NCBI GenBank assembly: GCA_019843655.1
Contig: JACDQD010000103.1
Coordinates: 10,105,501 to 10,169,500 of the forward strand
Length of the DNA stretch: 64,000 nucleotides
Direction: 5' to 3'
From: Lethocerus indicus
Lineage: Eukaryota; Arthropoda; Insecta; Hemiptera; Belostomatidae
Part shown: positions 35,922 to 49,771 of the stretch, in pieces
Position numbering within the stretch: the first letter of the stretch is position 1
How the letters are laid out: every line of letters begins with the position of its first letter
Made by a program: the position numbers and the translations under genes
Notes under the pieces: generated by a model
The model's database searches: none
Told to the model about the DNA's origin: nothing
Seen by the model: only the letters and a program-made list of their open reading frames with translations

Positions 35922-36732
35922 ATGCTGACCGATAGTGATACGAGTAGCGGTGGACGCCGCAGGTCCACGTTCTACGTACCGCTCGTCGACAGATCGCTAT
36001 CGACTGCTTCTACCTCCAGTCCCTCTTCTACGGCGTCGTCTACGCCCTCGGACTCCAAGAAAACGCCCCAACAATCCGCTCTGTCGGCCACGAAGAAAGC
36101 CACGGTACTCAGGACGCCGTCGTTAAGCTCCAAGAAAAGTTCGGACGACGCCAATAATAAGCCCAGATCGGCCGAACGCCCGAAACCCGCCTTGAGAAAA
36201 TGTTCGCCGGGCAAGTCCCCGCTGAAGTCCTCGCCCGCTAAGCCCGTCCTGGCGGTCACCAGGACTATCGAGTCCCCGCAGAAGCCCAGGGTGGTACACA
36301 GCCCGCCCACCCAGACATCTTCCCCGACCTCCAGGGTGCGGTCGCCGCTGTTGAAAGTGTCCGCCAAACTGTTGTCCTCCTCGGCGCAGGCCCTGGAGGC
36401 GTTGTCAAAGCAGCAGACGCCGACCAACGGGGACGTGGAGTCGCGCAGGTCCCCCCTGGCCCTGGTCCGTCGGTCGTCCTCCCGCAAGCTGACCCGCAGC
36501 TCGTCCACCATCCTGGCGCCCAGGCCGCCCCGCCTCTGCCCAAAGGAGGACAACATGAGCAACAGGAGCCTCAACACCGCCCTCTTGTCCTCCTCCTCCT
36601 CATCCGCCCAGAAAGTACCCCAGTTGGTCATAGAACAGCTCCGCGACGAGAATCTACTGTGTTCGTCGGCGGCCGATAAGGCCCAAGAGAGGAGGAACAT
36701 CAAGTTGGACGAGGACGATGCCGTTCATTCAG
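35922..36732 (+). CDS. Large first coding exon of a Ser-rich disordered protein (270 codons, phase 1 donor)
   Basis: It starts at ATG 35922 (A at -3); an in-frame TAA at 35895 rules out a longer open frame. It runs 811 bases to TCAG|GTAAAC, leaving phase 1, the same as every microexon here. The composition is GC-rich and clearly coding compared with its surroundings. The protein starts MLTDSDTSSGGRRRSTFYVP and is a low-complexity, Ser/Pro/Lys-rich basic region (residues about 25-230) with many SP and RRxS-like sites. Near the exon end it has a more ordered KVPQLVIEQLRDENLL segment followed by an acidic DEDD. No domain is recognised. It resembles the disordered N-terminus of a cytoskeletal or signalling scaffold, but that is only a resemblance. 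As microexons 1 and 2 lie upstream, this is probably an alternative first exon. Confidence 0.85.
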
Positions 36733-39700
36733 GTAAACCCCAAGTTCCATTTTCGGCTGGATCAGAAGTTCTGCCCAAATTCCTGTTTTAAACATTGGAA
36801 GAAGTGGTCCGTAATGATCGTGTAGAGGTTTGAAAAATTCGCTCTTCATTCGGGCTATATTCTTTCTCTCTCGTAGCTTAAAAACTTTAAAGGGTTAGAG
36901 TTGGTAATATACATTTCTGTATTAATAAATCAGAATTTTCGTCGGATAAGTTTAAATAATTAAACTTTATCAACATTTAGATAAATTAGCAAGGTTTGGA
37001 ATCTTATCACCGCTCTGAATATCTATCCTCTCGCTTGGTTTGGCTGGAGGTGAGATGTTCTAACCGTGTCTAATTTCCGATTCAGGTTGTTCATTTCCCC
37101 GAACGGTTCTTTGAAATTCTGTAACAACTGTTCGGTTTAACTCGGCGATAAGTCGAGTCGCCGTCTCTTATCGTCGCTCGTAACGATTGTACACGGTTGT
37201 ATATCTGTAGGGCAACAGAACGACTGGAAGCCCCGTTTTAAATATTACGAGTCGGCGGCGGCTGGAAATCACATGGGCGATTGGGGTTTTTGAATGGAGC
37301 CGAGGTTGTGGAAGCAAGCGCGCCTGATCAAACCGGTTTTTGGAATAGGCCAGTGAGACGACGAAATTCTAAAGAATATCTAATTGCGTTGTACCGCCCC
37401 GTTCCCAACACAATTTATGATAGCGCCGGCGAGTTAGTTGTTTCCGCTGAGGATTTCCTCCAGCTTTGGGCAGATTGTTCATGCGACTACACATTCATCC
37501 AGATCAGGCATCAGTACTTATACTTTGAGAGAATCACAACTTTTGTGTAATTATTTGAAATATTTCCGATAAATAAAATACCCGCTACTGATCAGAATAT
37601 TCGTAGGTATTGTTAAAGATTGAAACAGAAGCGTATTTGGTTTGGGGTCCTGAAAACGCGCCCCGTGTGTGATACCTGGGCGTGATATTTCCTTTAACCT
37701 CGGTTTATTTTTTGTCGAGCCCAGAGGTAAAGTCTAAGCCATTTATTGTGGGGGGTTGTAGTAGGAGGGCAGATGTTTAAGAGCTCTTTTTTTGCCCTTC
37801 CTTACCTACCAATCTACCTAGCCACCAAGAGCTGGCCACATCCACCCCACTGCCCAGCTTTAGTACACCTGTCTCGCTTTTCCTTCCTGCCTACTACTCC
37901 TCTACCCTCCTCTTCTATACCACCTAGGATGGCAGGCATATTCAATACCACCAATCTTAATTAACTCACCCTACCTAAATTGTCTAGGCTCCTATTGTTC
38001 TTTCGCTTTAACAACAGATTTGAGGTTTATAAACATTTATATATTAAATTTTATAAAAAATTTAACGCTTGGCGTTGAAGCCATAGAATACCCCATAAGA
38101 CACAAGTTGCTACAGAGATTTAAACACTCTTTGACAAGTCATAACTTTACATTTAACTCAAATACCCTTAATTTTGGGAACAAAATACATTTTTATGAAC
38201 ATGACTATATAAAATTTAAAACGATTAGAAGATTAAAATAAAACAAATAGGAAATAAATGCTACATTTTAATCTTATTTTAAGAAGAACAATAACGAGCC
38301 TATTGATGGAGTCAAGTGTGCGCATCATTGCACTTGGCAGGATCCACACTTAGTGAAGGGGGAATGGTGTAATTATTTGTGGTTTGGTGTACCACATGAT
38401 AGCAGCTTCAGGTTTAAAATGATGAATTATAGATGTTATAGTTGTGTTCTAAATTGGACGTATGTGAACCTAGTATGTTTGATATGAAAAGTTTAAAACC
38501 CCAAGAAAGGTGTCAAGAAAATCGAGATTAGCTGTTGGCTGATATATACATATACAGCTCTGTGACACGTTATAACATTAGAACATTATTCCACCTATGC
38601 TAGATTTCGTTAGTTGAACATTCTTTTCGTGAAGGTTTAACCCACTGATATTGTTGACACAACAGTTTAGTTTCATTAGTGGGATTGCTCCAGACATATT
38701 ATAAGATAACGCTGTTCGGGACAATAGTTGTCGCAGATCAAGCCGCCTCGTATTTTCCTTTCGGTTGTCGAAACGGACCTTGGGACTGGTGAAGAAATAA
38801 TATGCCTGTTATTATCACCAGGAAAGCCAGAACGAGACCGAGATTGTGAAAAGTAGACCCGTTTTCCAATTTGGGCCCCTTTGTTGTGAAACCGGATGCA
38901 GCCGTCCGCCCGCCCCCACCTCTCTGCAACCGGCGCATGTGCATTGTTCCGTGCATGTCAGTGATGTTTTATCGCGAAATGTCGATTTTTGTTATAACCT
39001 GGAATATACCCCTTTAAACGATAAGCTCAGAAATCAGGATTGATGCTCGGCCATAGGCCAATAAGAGGTTAAAAGAGGAGGTGTGCCTAGGTTGTACCTT
39101 ACGATGAGATAGTATAACCCCCATATAATAATAATATGAAATTAGATGTTTAGAATTATGAAATAAGTTCTAAACATCGATACTAATTCGAAACGGTTGA
39201 CGATTTTCGCGTATTCTTATTCTTTTTAATCCTGCCACTATATTCAAACAATTTGACAATTTGAGTAGCACTCCGATGATATTCCGAACCCTAGCATCTC
39301 ATAAATATTTCAAAAGGACCGCTAGGTGACTGAACTTGACTGTCATACTGGTACCAGGTGGGAAACGGGAGGAAAAAAGTTGGTACTAAAAAAGACATAA
39401 AACGCGCGGGCAAAAATAAATAACGATGGCTTAATATCTAAGAAAAAAGTCTTAGTTTATTGATTTGTCTTCGAAATATGAAACTGTGTGCTCTAAATAT
39501 CCACTGAACTTATTGAAATTAACCCGAATGTTTTCAAGTTACTATTTTGCAAGTGGTACACAGAACGTAATCACTGGGGTACCGCGAAGCGTGAAATGAG
39601 TGCGTTTACTTTGTGCACTCGATTAAGGAACGGCCGAAAGTTAGTGCGAATCTGTTTCTGGAATGAATAAATTCATCGCTGTTCCACGAGTTGTATTTCA

Positions 39701-42700
39701 TTCCCGATCACGGTGAATTACTAAATAAATGCATTTATTATTAAAATTAATTTCTAGTTATTAGATTTCTAAATGCCGCGGTGCACAACCGGAAGCGCAC
39801 TCAGAGTAAAAAGTCCGTAAATCTGTAATGAGCCGGAATGAATTAATAATTATGGTCCGATACCCTATGTTTAACTTGCGCGCTATCTCCGCAAATAGAA
39901 ACTATTCGCCGTGATTCCCTGATCATATTTCTCGTGTTTGAGTTTATATTATTATAACAAAGAAACGAAACTGTAAAACGCGAGCTCGCCTTATCCTTAT
40001 CGAATATGGCGAAAGTTGAAAATTTTTTTCAAGAAAAGGCTACTTCCACGCGTGCTTGTTGGAGATAGCAAGTCAACAGGAAGGTAAGGCGATGCAAAGT
40101 TTTTAGAGGCTCGTGATTCGGAAATTCCTATAGAGAAAAATCAAAAACACCGTAGAAATAAATTGTGTTGAAAAAGAGCAGAATATTCGATGTTTTTTAC
40201 AGTTGTTGACATCACATTAAAAGTAATGACTTGACTAAATGCATCAGTGTTATTGAACTAAAAATATTACATTTCAAGCCAGATTGCCTTTATTTGAATA
40301 AATGTCCCACAGAATTTGTCAGTATAAAACTGTGCTAGGTGCAATGGAATTATTAATCGCATAGGAACATACTTTATGTCGTCACTGGGGTTAATTCACG
40401 GTTGGTGAATATGATCCGCCGCCGGATTTTCTATCGCCACTCTCCAATCTGATCTTATTAGGCATCCAACAACAGGCACAAACTAACCTGTGTTCTCTGG
40501 AAGCAAATAGTTTCAAAAAATATCTTAACCGTGTGAAAATTTCGGTCTTTCTATAATAATTGTCTGTAATTGTTTGCGCTATATAAAAGAAGAGAAACAA
40601 CGACAGTCTATAAAAGCCTTTCTGTGAAATATTATCTAGGTTGTGAAAAACCACTCTTTCAGTGATATATTTTTAAAGCGAGGACTATAATATATAAAGG
40701 CGTCTGTTGATGTTCTCCTATAGCGAGTGACCTCAATAGGCCTCTCGGTGATTCACTGTACCGCCCACACAACTCTTCTCTCGTCTCAATTCATCCTTTT
40801 ACCTTCTACTCGAGATTTAGAGCACCGAGAGCGTCCGCACCGCGGACGGTCGTAACCTCCCTCCGAACACGGTAGAATAGTAGGTCGGGCAGGTGGGCTT
40901 AATCCCTGGTCCTTCTTCTTCTGTTCGCCTCCACTCTTCATTCCCTCCTTCTTCTCTACCCCATCTTCTCAACACGTCCAGAGAACGCGCTGCGAAGGAG
41001 AGAGAGAGACAGTGAGAGGGAAGGAAGGAAGGAGAAAAACCAGTTTTGAGCGCCCGAAGATGCATTCTCTCAGATATAGCCTCACAACCTACTACCTCTT
41101 CGTTTCCTCCTTAACGGTCTTCCCTGCGCCTTTCTCTTCTGTATTTTCGTTATCCTCATATTTAGTCGTACCAATGAAAAAAAAATCCTTTCTAGCTCCC
41201 TTTTCGAAACTCCTTTTGTCGGTGCTTCTATCCAACAGGAGATTATATAAAATTATATTCGAGCTATACGTGAAATATACAAAATCAAATTGGCTTTGTA
41301 GGTTGGGGCGGAAATTGGGGTGAGGCCCACGTGCCGACTAAATGTGCCTCTCGCATTTTGCCAGTTCAGCGTTTGGAGTCCGAAGATATTGCGCAAGCCT
41401 AATTGGAACCGCGGTCTCATATGTGGGTTAACTGCTTCAATTGAAGTTGTGTTCGGGTTAGATTTATATCTGGCCGGGAGTTGTCCGATCTTCTGTGTGT
41501 TTGAAGTTTCTGCTTTGCCGTGGACGGCCGTGAGATCCATTCCGAGATTTCACACCGCCTTTTGTTCTCCCTTCGATGACTGCTGTCAGTTACGTCAGCC
41601 TGAGCAGAACTTAATTTAGCTTTCACTTCTCTTTTGTTACCTCCTCTTTTTGTTTTTTCGTCAGTAATTTTGCATATTTCGCGAGCATGTTGGCCGGGGT
41701 GTTATTTAACAGCGACTGTATTGTTAGTAATAACAACATTACTACATTACATCTGATTACAGATCGCAACTATTGCATACGAACAAATTATTAATCTACT
41801 GTATTTTAAAGCCTAACTGTGCATACGGCATACAATTCTTGGAATCCACCAAGCCATTTAACTCCAAAAAAATCAATCATTGCAATCTATAGTCCATCAT
41901 TAATGCCTTATATTTTTGACAGCACTATCTATTCCAATATGATAGTCCCGTTCTTTCCCGATATAAATCCTTCCATTCAAAACTATCCCATTGCTCCAAT
42001 TCTTTGATTCAGTAGTTCTCCTCGCGGCACCTTTTGATGAAAATGTCACTGTCACTAAATATTTTTGTAAAAAACGTGTAGGCGAGACTGAAAATGAAAA
42101 GAAACACAATCTCATATGCCGGATTGCAGTGATTACTGTCAGTATAAAGGCAAATGTATGTGTGTATGTTAAATCAATTGTAAATTAATATAAATCAGCA
42201 CTTTGTTCCCGCTCTATTTACCTCTTACGGGAATGGTAATTGATTACTCGGTCACGATCTCAATACGAACGATATTAAGTGTTTCCGATTCGCGTGTAAC
42301 TCGCCGGGAAATCTTCATTTTCCAGCCTAATGACTTACTGAACTAACATTGGCAAATTTGAAAAAGTTTATGAAAATTTGAAACAATACGATGATGGAAG
42401 TTTACTGGAATTTAAGCTGAATGAGAATTTTCAGCTGTGAATTCGGCGTTTAAAATGCTCGAGGCGTTTAAATGCTGCCGGGGTCGCCTTTAGCATTAAA
42501 GGTTGAGGCAGGTCTCTGAAAAGGGACTTAACTGAAAGTCATCGCGGCTTTCCCAAAATAGCCCGGCCACAGACTCGCCTTTTGGGCCGCATCCTGCCGG
42601 CGTTTAAAAATAATTCCCGGCTTAACGCTTCTTCCCTCTTATAAGGGGAGGGATTACCCTATTTGGGAATAATCTAAATGTTTAAAGTTTAGTGCATAAT

Positions 42701-45700
42701 AGCCCTTGGTGCTCATTGCGTGAAATAAATAAAGTTAAATATGTTTTGTAATATATCAGACTAACATCAAGTGACGAGTGCAGTAAAGAATCCTTTATGG
42801 AAAGATTCTATTGTATCAGGAAATTAAATTACTATTGCCAGGTGTAGGCAATAGAAATTAAATATTTTGCCTGATCCCATGTGCACAGCGGTCCCTATGT
42901 TGAATGTTTAATATAAAGAAATAGGTTTCCTTAAACGGTCTTAAAAGGGGGGAATTTAAATCGTGACTCAGGTTTCTAAAAAGGGGAATGCCGGCGCCAT
43001 CGGGCCAAAGGTAGTTTAAAAAATGTCTTCCTGGAACCTGTGTCCCGGTTTCGGTTTCGGTCACTTAAAAAGAAGGCCTAAATGAGTCACAGCGAAAGTA
43101 CGCGCCTACCTGGTGGTGTTCGACTACTCCACTTCGGTATACCGCCATTGACTTTTTGATCATCTTCTTTAAATAATGTAACTACTAAAACGTTTGAATT
43201 ATGGCATATTTATTGTAATTTTTTTATAGTATTAACATTTTACTTGTTGAGAATAATAAGAAAACTCATAATGCATAGTTACATTCATAAACATTATTTG
43301 GTACGCTGGCGGACGTAAACGGTTCCAAGTTAGACTTATGATACTTAATGGTTTGAGGCATGGTTTCCTCCGCAACTACACATTTGGTCTATTCACCCTC
43401 CAGTGTAGCACATAAAGGAATCTGTACAATAGGGTCAATTACAAAATAGCTGACCCATCAAAGATCTGCAGTCCATAAAATAGGATGTATCAATTGTGGT
43501 CCCCTCTTAAGGATGGCCGGCCTATTGCTCCGTCGCCGATGCCGGTAGTCTGCCACCCTGCCATCCTGCCTGCGTTTATATGACATCGGTTTATACTTTG
43601 TTTGTGTTCTGTTCAGGAGGACCGCCGGTCGTAAACTAATACCGACGGTATAAACAGATCGGTAATGTTTACCGTGAAGTCTGACAGGTAAAATAAATCG
43701 ATTGGTCGAATCTATCAGTCCGCCGTAACGTTGTCTGGTCATTAGTCTCGTTCTGTAACGAAAATAAATACGTTAGTTTGTTTATATATTAATATGTATA
43801 CACCGAGCGCATAACAGCTATTTGCGCTGTAGAAATATTCATAAGAGACAAACAATTATTTACTACTTAATAGGCAATTTTCCAATTTGCCGACAGTACA
43901 TGATTAGTGCTATGAATCTATAGTTTCTCGGTCTGTTGATGACATAATTTAAGTTAAGGGGCGGATTTACATAGCGAGTCTAGTTGTTTGAAAGGCTGCA
44001 GTCGGACTAATGATTGGTCAATGTTGGGGGTTATTGTGCATATTAGTGTCGACGTGTGCTGGATAGGGGGGCGGGGACGACCGCCTCCGGGTGAAAGTGT
44101 ATTTATTCGCGGAGTTATTGAACCGTGAACCGGTTACGCAACTCTCTTCCCTCTCTCCCTCCTCCCTGTCTGTTTTCTGGGCGGGATTTTCTTGCCGTTT
44201 TGCTTCCCGCCACTAATTAATCGCTCTATCGCATTTCGGACAGCCGTTAGGACAAGAAAACCCTCTCCGCCGTGGCTTTATAAAGGCTTATTGCCGTGGG
44301 CGTTTCTATCTGAAATTTCCCCGAAAGTCGGGAGATTCCGACGGGAGAGAAATGACCTATTTGCAGTTGGAACAATCCATTAATAGGAAAATATCCATTG
44401 AACTTAGAGGAATAACTGTGAACGTTAAATGTGTCGACAATTATAATAGATCCTGCCACAATTTATTTTTAACTCCATTTTCGTTACATTTCATTATTGA
44501 ACGCAGCTTACCAAATATCTCAAATTTCGCAATGACAATTCAAAACTGAAATGTATCAAATCTTTCAAATGTATGATATTTCGGCCATTTTACGAAAATT
44601 GCTTCAGAAGAAGAGGTTGAGTTCACGGCCCGCTTTTGTTCTGCCAGTTCCGTAACTGGACCGGGGCATTCGGATTAACACTTTTGTTCTCTCCCGTGAG
44701 TAACGTGAATTGGCCTTTCGTATTAGCACTATTAACTTGAACTGCCCGGAACGTTACTTGCGCTCGTCTTACAAATAATGGAACTCTGTGTTTTACCGCG
44801 AAGAAGAAATGGGGTCATTTGGCCGAATTTCGACTTGCGCATAAGTAGCTGTCCAATTAGATTCGCAAATAAAATGTAATTTATCCCAATTCGAATAATA
44901 TTTTTTTTAAATATTATTTTATACGAAAATTTTCTAATATTCGAGTCGAGATTTTACATTTCAAGGCATTCTCACTTTCCGTCGAGACTGTCGAAACTGA
45001 TTTGTCATTTTTTTGCAATTAAGATCCCGTTTCCGTAATATTCTGGGGCGGTCTTTTCATTTTCGTATGACGTATCATGGCATTCAAAAGGTTTTGCAGT
45101 ATCATCACTTTGATTATTTTGTTGTGACCGTCAGTGACATTCCATTAGTAACATGACGGTGCACTCGGGCCGGCTGCTCTGAAGCGTCCTGTTTGCACTG
45201 ACACCGATGCCAGTAATTTATTGGCGAAATATGTATGTATATATGAGCGCCACTCTATTTGTTAAATAATTTCTGTACAGTCGTTTTAAACGTTGTCAAC
45301 TAAAACCCTATACTTAGAGCAATCAACGTCACACAGTATAGGGCCAAAACTCGTCGCCAGTCCATTAACATAAGTCCAGAATTGAATAACGGTTTATTAT
45401 AGTCGAACAGATAGGATTTTACGGTCGAACGAATTCTGGGGCTTATTGAAATTTCGGAGGGGGGAGGGACACCTGAATCATTTCATTTCATATCGCGACG
45501 GGTGTTGAACAATTTTCCAGACCGTTAGACAACGACAATGTCGGCAAAACCTCGCACGCGGGATTAAGGTTTGAAGCGTTCGGTTCAATTTTTTTTCTTT
45601 CCTTTGCTCTCTCAGAATACATCATCCCCCGGGGACTCGTCCCCGCAGAGGAAATAATAGTGGCGGAGACACGGGAAAAGTGTAGGAAGCAAGTGAAGAA

Positions 45701-48700
45701 GATCAGAGGGAGGGAGAGAGATTCATATGGTAAACATCTGCCCCCCCCCCACCGTACTGTCATTGGGCGACACAGCACCTCCCTGTCTGTCACTACCGCC
45801 GAAGACCATTTCCGTACCGAGGATGAATAAATAAAGTCAGGAAGGGAGCAGTACCCAACCGAGAGAGGCTATCGGTAAATCTGTCTTTTGCAAGAAGAAA
45901 AAGTTGGCGCAGAAAATGTTGTTCAACTTTGTTTCAGAATAACTAATCTTTTATTTTCAAGTTGATGAAAAGAGTTTATATATTAGGTACAATGGCAGAC
46001 TAAACATTATACATATTAACATTGTTAAAAATTACGAAAATAAATTAAAGAAAAGTCATTTTTGGTCTGTCATTATTTTAGGATTTCGCCGGGCGTATTT
46101 ACGAATTTCCGAGGAATTGGGAAATTGTTTTTATTGTCCATTCCGTCATCACTCTCTACACCAGTTGAATCTGCAACCGAGGTCTGTACCCTATCCAAGT
46201 CTGTTGAGACGCGAAATGTATTTTGTGCTAACGGATTTTTCGCGTTGAACGAAATCCGCTTTACTATTTTTTCGGGCGGTTTCCAAATTCGAAGTTTGGT
46301 TTCCTTTCGAATGCCCAATTAAACCGTTAATTAGCGGTTAAGTGGGCGGGGCCCGGGGCCGCCGGTTTCGGTCGGGAGTCAAAAGGGCGGTGAACATCTG
46401 TCGCGGCTGATCGACAGCCTCAATTGTCGATGAGTACCTCCTGGGACTCATCCCGCTTGTGTATTCTATCAATTGTTCCTGACTGTCATCCCGGTTGACC
46501 GTTGAGCTTTTGCCGACTGCTAAGTGCCCTCCCGGGCCTAACTTCTTTTCACCGGGTCGCTCTCCCTAAACAGATTATCGTGAGATTGGGGAATTATTAG
46601 TGCAGGGGAAGGAGGGGTCGGCAGAGAAAAAAGGGGTGTAAATTGACCATATCTAATTGTGTCGGTAAAAGGGAAACTGGGATACAATAAAAACGAAACC
46701 GGGTACGGGTATAGAGTTGTCTGTTTTGCGGTCCGCCGCCTCAATCTCTTGTGCAACAATAAAGGACAAGCGCATTTCGCTGTCTGCAAGAATGCGTAAT
46801 ACTGTCGTCGATATTGAGCCCCGGTACACGTCATGTGTATGTAGGCTTGTTAATTTATTCTCTCCGAATTACACCGTTGCCAGGTTCTGTATTGGCGCCA
46901 TGCTCTCATATGGTTAGGACAATGTACTCTAACTTAATGTTTTCAAACTGAAAATGAGATGATCCACTTACAGAAACAATTGATAGAGTCAAGAAAACCT
47001 TTATAGCGTGATTTGATTAAGTAATAGTTCTAATTTTGATATTGGAGCTCCTAAGTCTAAATAGGTCCGATTAGATACTAATCTATTCACCAGTTTCAGC
47101 TATATATTATGCAGGGTGTTTCTTGAATAGCTCACAGAAAAAATGGCTCATAAACAAGTCTTGGTGTAAATTGTATATCGTGAAATTACTTAATGGTTTA
47201 CAAACGGTTTGTAAACCGTCCTTCGAGACAGAACGTTCGGTATTTCGAAACTGTGGTTCCGCGACATTAGCTCATGAAATTATCTCGGGTCACAGTTTCA
47301 CGTCATGCCTTGTCTAAGAAAAACAAAATCCCTCCTTCTCCTAAACGCAAAGTGTAGTGAGCGGACAAGAATATATTTGCTTCTTACCTCACAAGTGCTA
47401 AAGAAAACGCGATTAAAAGGCGTCTACAGTCGAAAGCTTATGGGATACAAAATTTAATTTTTGAAAATGGAATGTCCCTAATACACGAATATTGATAAAC
47501 TGTTAATAAATTGTTTAAAATTGAATGGAAACTTAGCTTTAGCTGTGCAGTCCGTGGGGCGTTGAATAAGGCGGCTTAATTCCAGACTTCTATAACAAAG
47601 GAAATATCATTAAGTAATTTAGGCGTAATGGAATTGTATGACGCCATCCACTCAGAGCGATATTAATTTTGCTGTCGCGAATTTTTATTCTGTAAAATTG
47701 GATCGAAAAAATGTAACACTTTTCAATTCTTAAATGGACTCTATTTTAGAGTTAAATGGAAGAAAGATCCGGCGATCCTCCATTTCTCAGTTTGAACAGG
47801 AATCCAATCTCGGTCCCCCTTAAAGATTTACAAAGGCCGTCCCTGAAGGTGCGCAATAAACCGAAAAGAAAAAAAGTGTTCCCAGTCCCCTGTCTAATGA
47901 AAGCGGGGCGCTAGCAAGCTCCAGCTCGTTTACAAACCAACGGACCTCTGGTTTACACAAGACCATAAATAATTCACCGACCCCAATTTTAGTTCGTAAT
48001 CAGTCAAGACCATCACCGGGCCAATAGACAAAAACCACTATTTTCAAATTGCGAAACCCACAGCATCAATTGAACGTATACAGGTAATGTACAGGCGGTG
48101 TACCAGGATGGTATCAAACAAACAGGTAGAAAGATTCAATTAGAAACCGTTTTATAAAATTATATAATAGGGTAACACGAGAAACGTTATACATATGACA
48201 GACAACTCAATCGGAAAAAGAATATGGTTCAAGAGAGGTATTTGATTCGAATGCATAAATAATTTAAAGAAAAAGAAATTCTAAATAAATTCAGTAGCTC
48301 TGTAATGTTCAAAAGTGTCTCTTGATCCAGGTTTGTCCAGCTATTATGTCAAATCGATCATTCTAAATTCCACATTAAAATCTGACACTACACCCGTTTT
48401 TGTTTTGTCGCTATTAACTCTAAAGGAGTTTGTTGGGTCCCTCTAATAATCGGCTTCGGTATCATTTGCCGAGATCTCCCCCTCACTTCACTGTTTTATA
48501 CTTTCGAACTTTCAGTCGTTACGGCGGGGGGCGGGCAGTCCGGAAACTTTGAATGGTCTCGTAATTAAAGGACGTCCTTTCTGAATTTATTAATAAATAA
48601 TGAGATCGTTTACGCTTCGAGTCACTCATCCTCCAAGTCGCTCTCCCTCTCACTCGTTCCCCTATCTGATTCAAATTTCCCTTCTCCAAGTCGACTCTTG

Positions 48701-49700
48701 TGGAAATTATCTTTAAATTACGTTGTTTTTTTATTTTATTTATTAATCGTTTCGCCATTATTTCTTTATTGTTTATTGTGTTTCATTTTGTGGCCCCTTG
48801 TAATTTTCTGAACGTACGTCTCTTGTGAAACAGACGTTGTAGGTAACTTTCAGGCGTTCAGAATGCGGATTCTCAAAATTGAAGGGCTCCCTCCTACGTT
48901 TGACAGTGGTTCCGAAATAATATTTGGCTTCGGTGAAAGTAATCGACCGTAGCGGATGTACTGCGGCAGCAATAGCTATCATAGTTCTCCCGGTGCAATT
49001 ACGGAGTGTTGTCGGTCGTGGGAAAGCTATTTTACCTGGTGGAAAAGGGCCCCGGAGAGTGGCCGGGTGCGCAGCTCCACCCGCGCTAAGTAGGGACCGG
49101 TGGCCCCTTTCCAACAAATGGGAAACCCGAAAGCAGCGCGCGTCTGTTGGGGGTTTTGTAAATCCCTTCTACCTGGCTTTCTCGGCCCCGACCCAAGGTG
49201 GTGGATACCGAACACATGTTCCAGGTTTTTCTTCTTCCGTTACATCCGCCAGCAATTCTCTCGAGCCCAAGCGAATTCGGGAAAATCTAGGCAAATATTT
49301 TCCGGAATAAATTGGAAACGCTTGACCTCTAAACCACTGGTCTACAGGTTTTTCGGGTTCCCCCCACCATTAGAAAAATAGTATCTTAACTTTTGGTCTA
49401 TTGACGAAGGCGCTTGATTACATACTTTTTAACACTGTCGTCTAAATTCAATTAATTTTCCATCAGAAAACTGTTTAGTTTTGCCCCATCATTCTCTATA
49501 ACGTATGATGTTAACTTTTAAAACCGATGCATTAATTTTTTCTTTAATCATTCAGTCCTCGAAGAAGGGATACGATTAATTCATTTAGAATGCCAAAAAT
49601 ATCCGCTAAATTGGACAAACATTGCAACCATATTTCATCACATATTTGGAGCCTAGTCGTGATTTCGTTTAATAAAATATACTGTACTATAGATATTCTA
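36733..49700. other. Long intron after the large exon, no supported gene
   Basis: About 13 kb. Scattered features: a 9-bp stem CCCTATACT/AGTATAGGG (45307-45347), an AATAATATTT/AAATATTATT hairpin (44894-44921), a palindrome at 47195-47217, and a weak CTGAAG...GGCCGAAATATC motif on the minus strand (44575-44607). GC-richer patches at 37260-37500, 41300-41600 and 48930-49310 are open in several frames, but I recognise no protein. Confidence 0.55.
47195..47217. repeat. 23-bp near-perfect palindrome
   Basis: GGTTTACAAAC is followed, after a single G, by its exact reverse complement. It lies about 85 bases after a CAGGGTGTTTC motif of the type often seen at transposon ends. Confidence 0.6.
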
Positions 49701-49729
49701 AATATATTTGGTTTTGTTTTTTGTTTCAG

Positions 49730-49771
49730 GTGAGTTCTGTTTTTTGAAGCATGACGAAGTTACCGGTTCAG
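49730..49771 (+). CDS. Microexon 3 (phase 1-1, 42 nt) with recursive-splice junction
   Basis: The exon lies between GTTTTTTGTTTCAG and TTCAG|GTAAAC. It is 42 nt, symmetric in phase 1, and encodes GEFCFLKHDEVTGS. Like microexons 1 and 2 it starts with GTGAGT, begins with Gly-Glu and ends in Ser before a split Gly codon. Spliced directly to the large exon it continues in frame (...DDAVHS-GEFCFLKHDEVTGS-G). The peptide is otherwise unrelated to the two upstream microexons. The following exon must lie beyond 64 kb or have escaped notice. Confidence 0.68.

Noticed and set aside
35972..36703. 243-codon minus-strand frame opposite the large Ser-rich exon
   Set aside because: It is an antisense shadow of a GC-rich coding exon; the plus frame has a proper start, donor and phase match to the microexons.
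40035..40084. Possible 50-nt exon between TTTTTTTCAAG and GGAAG|GTAAGG
   Set aside because: Its phases do not chain with the microexon series, and the acceptor is CAAG without other support.
48773..49310. Overlapping 128-codon plus and 114-codon minus frames
   Set aside because: A GC-richer patch is open on both strands with no recognisable protein, start or splice sites.
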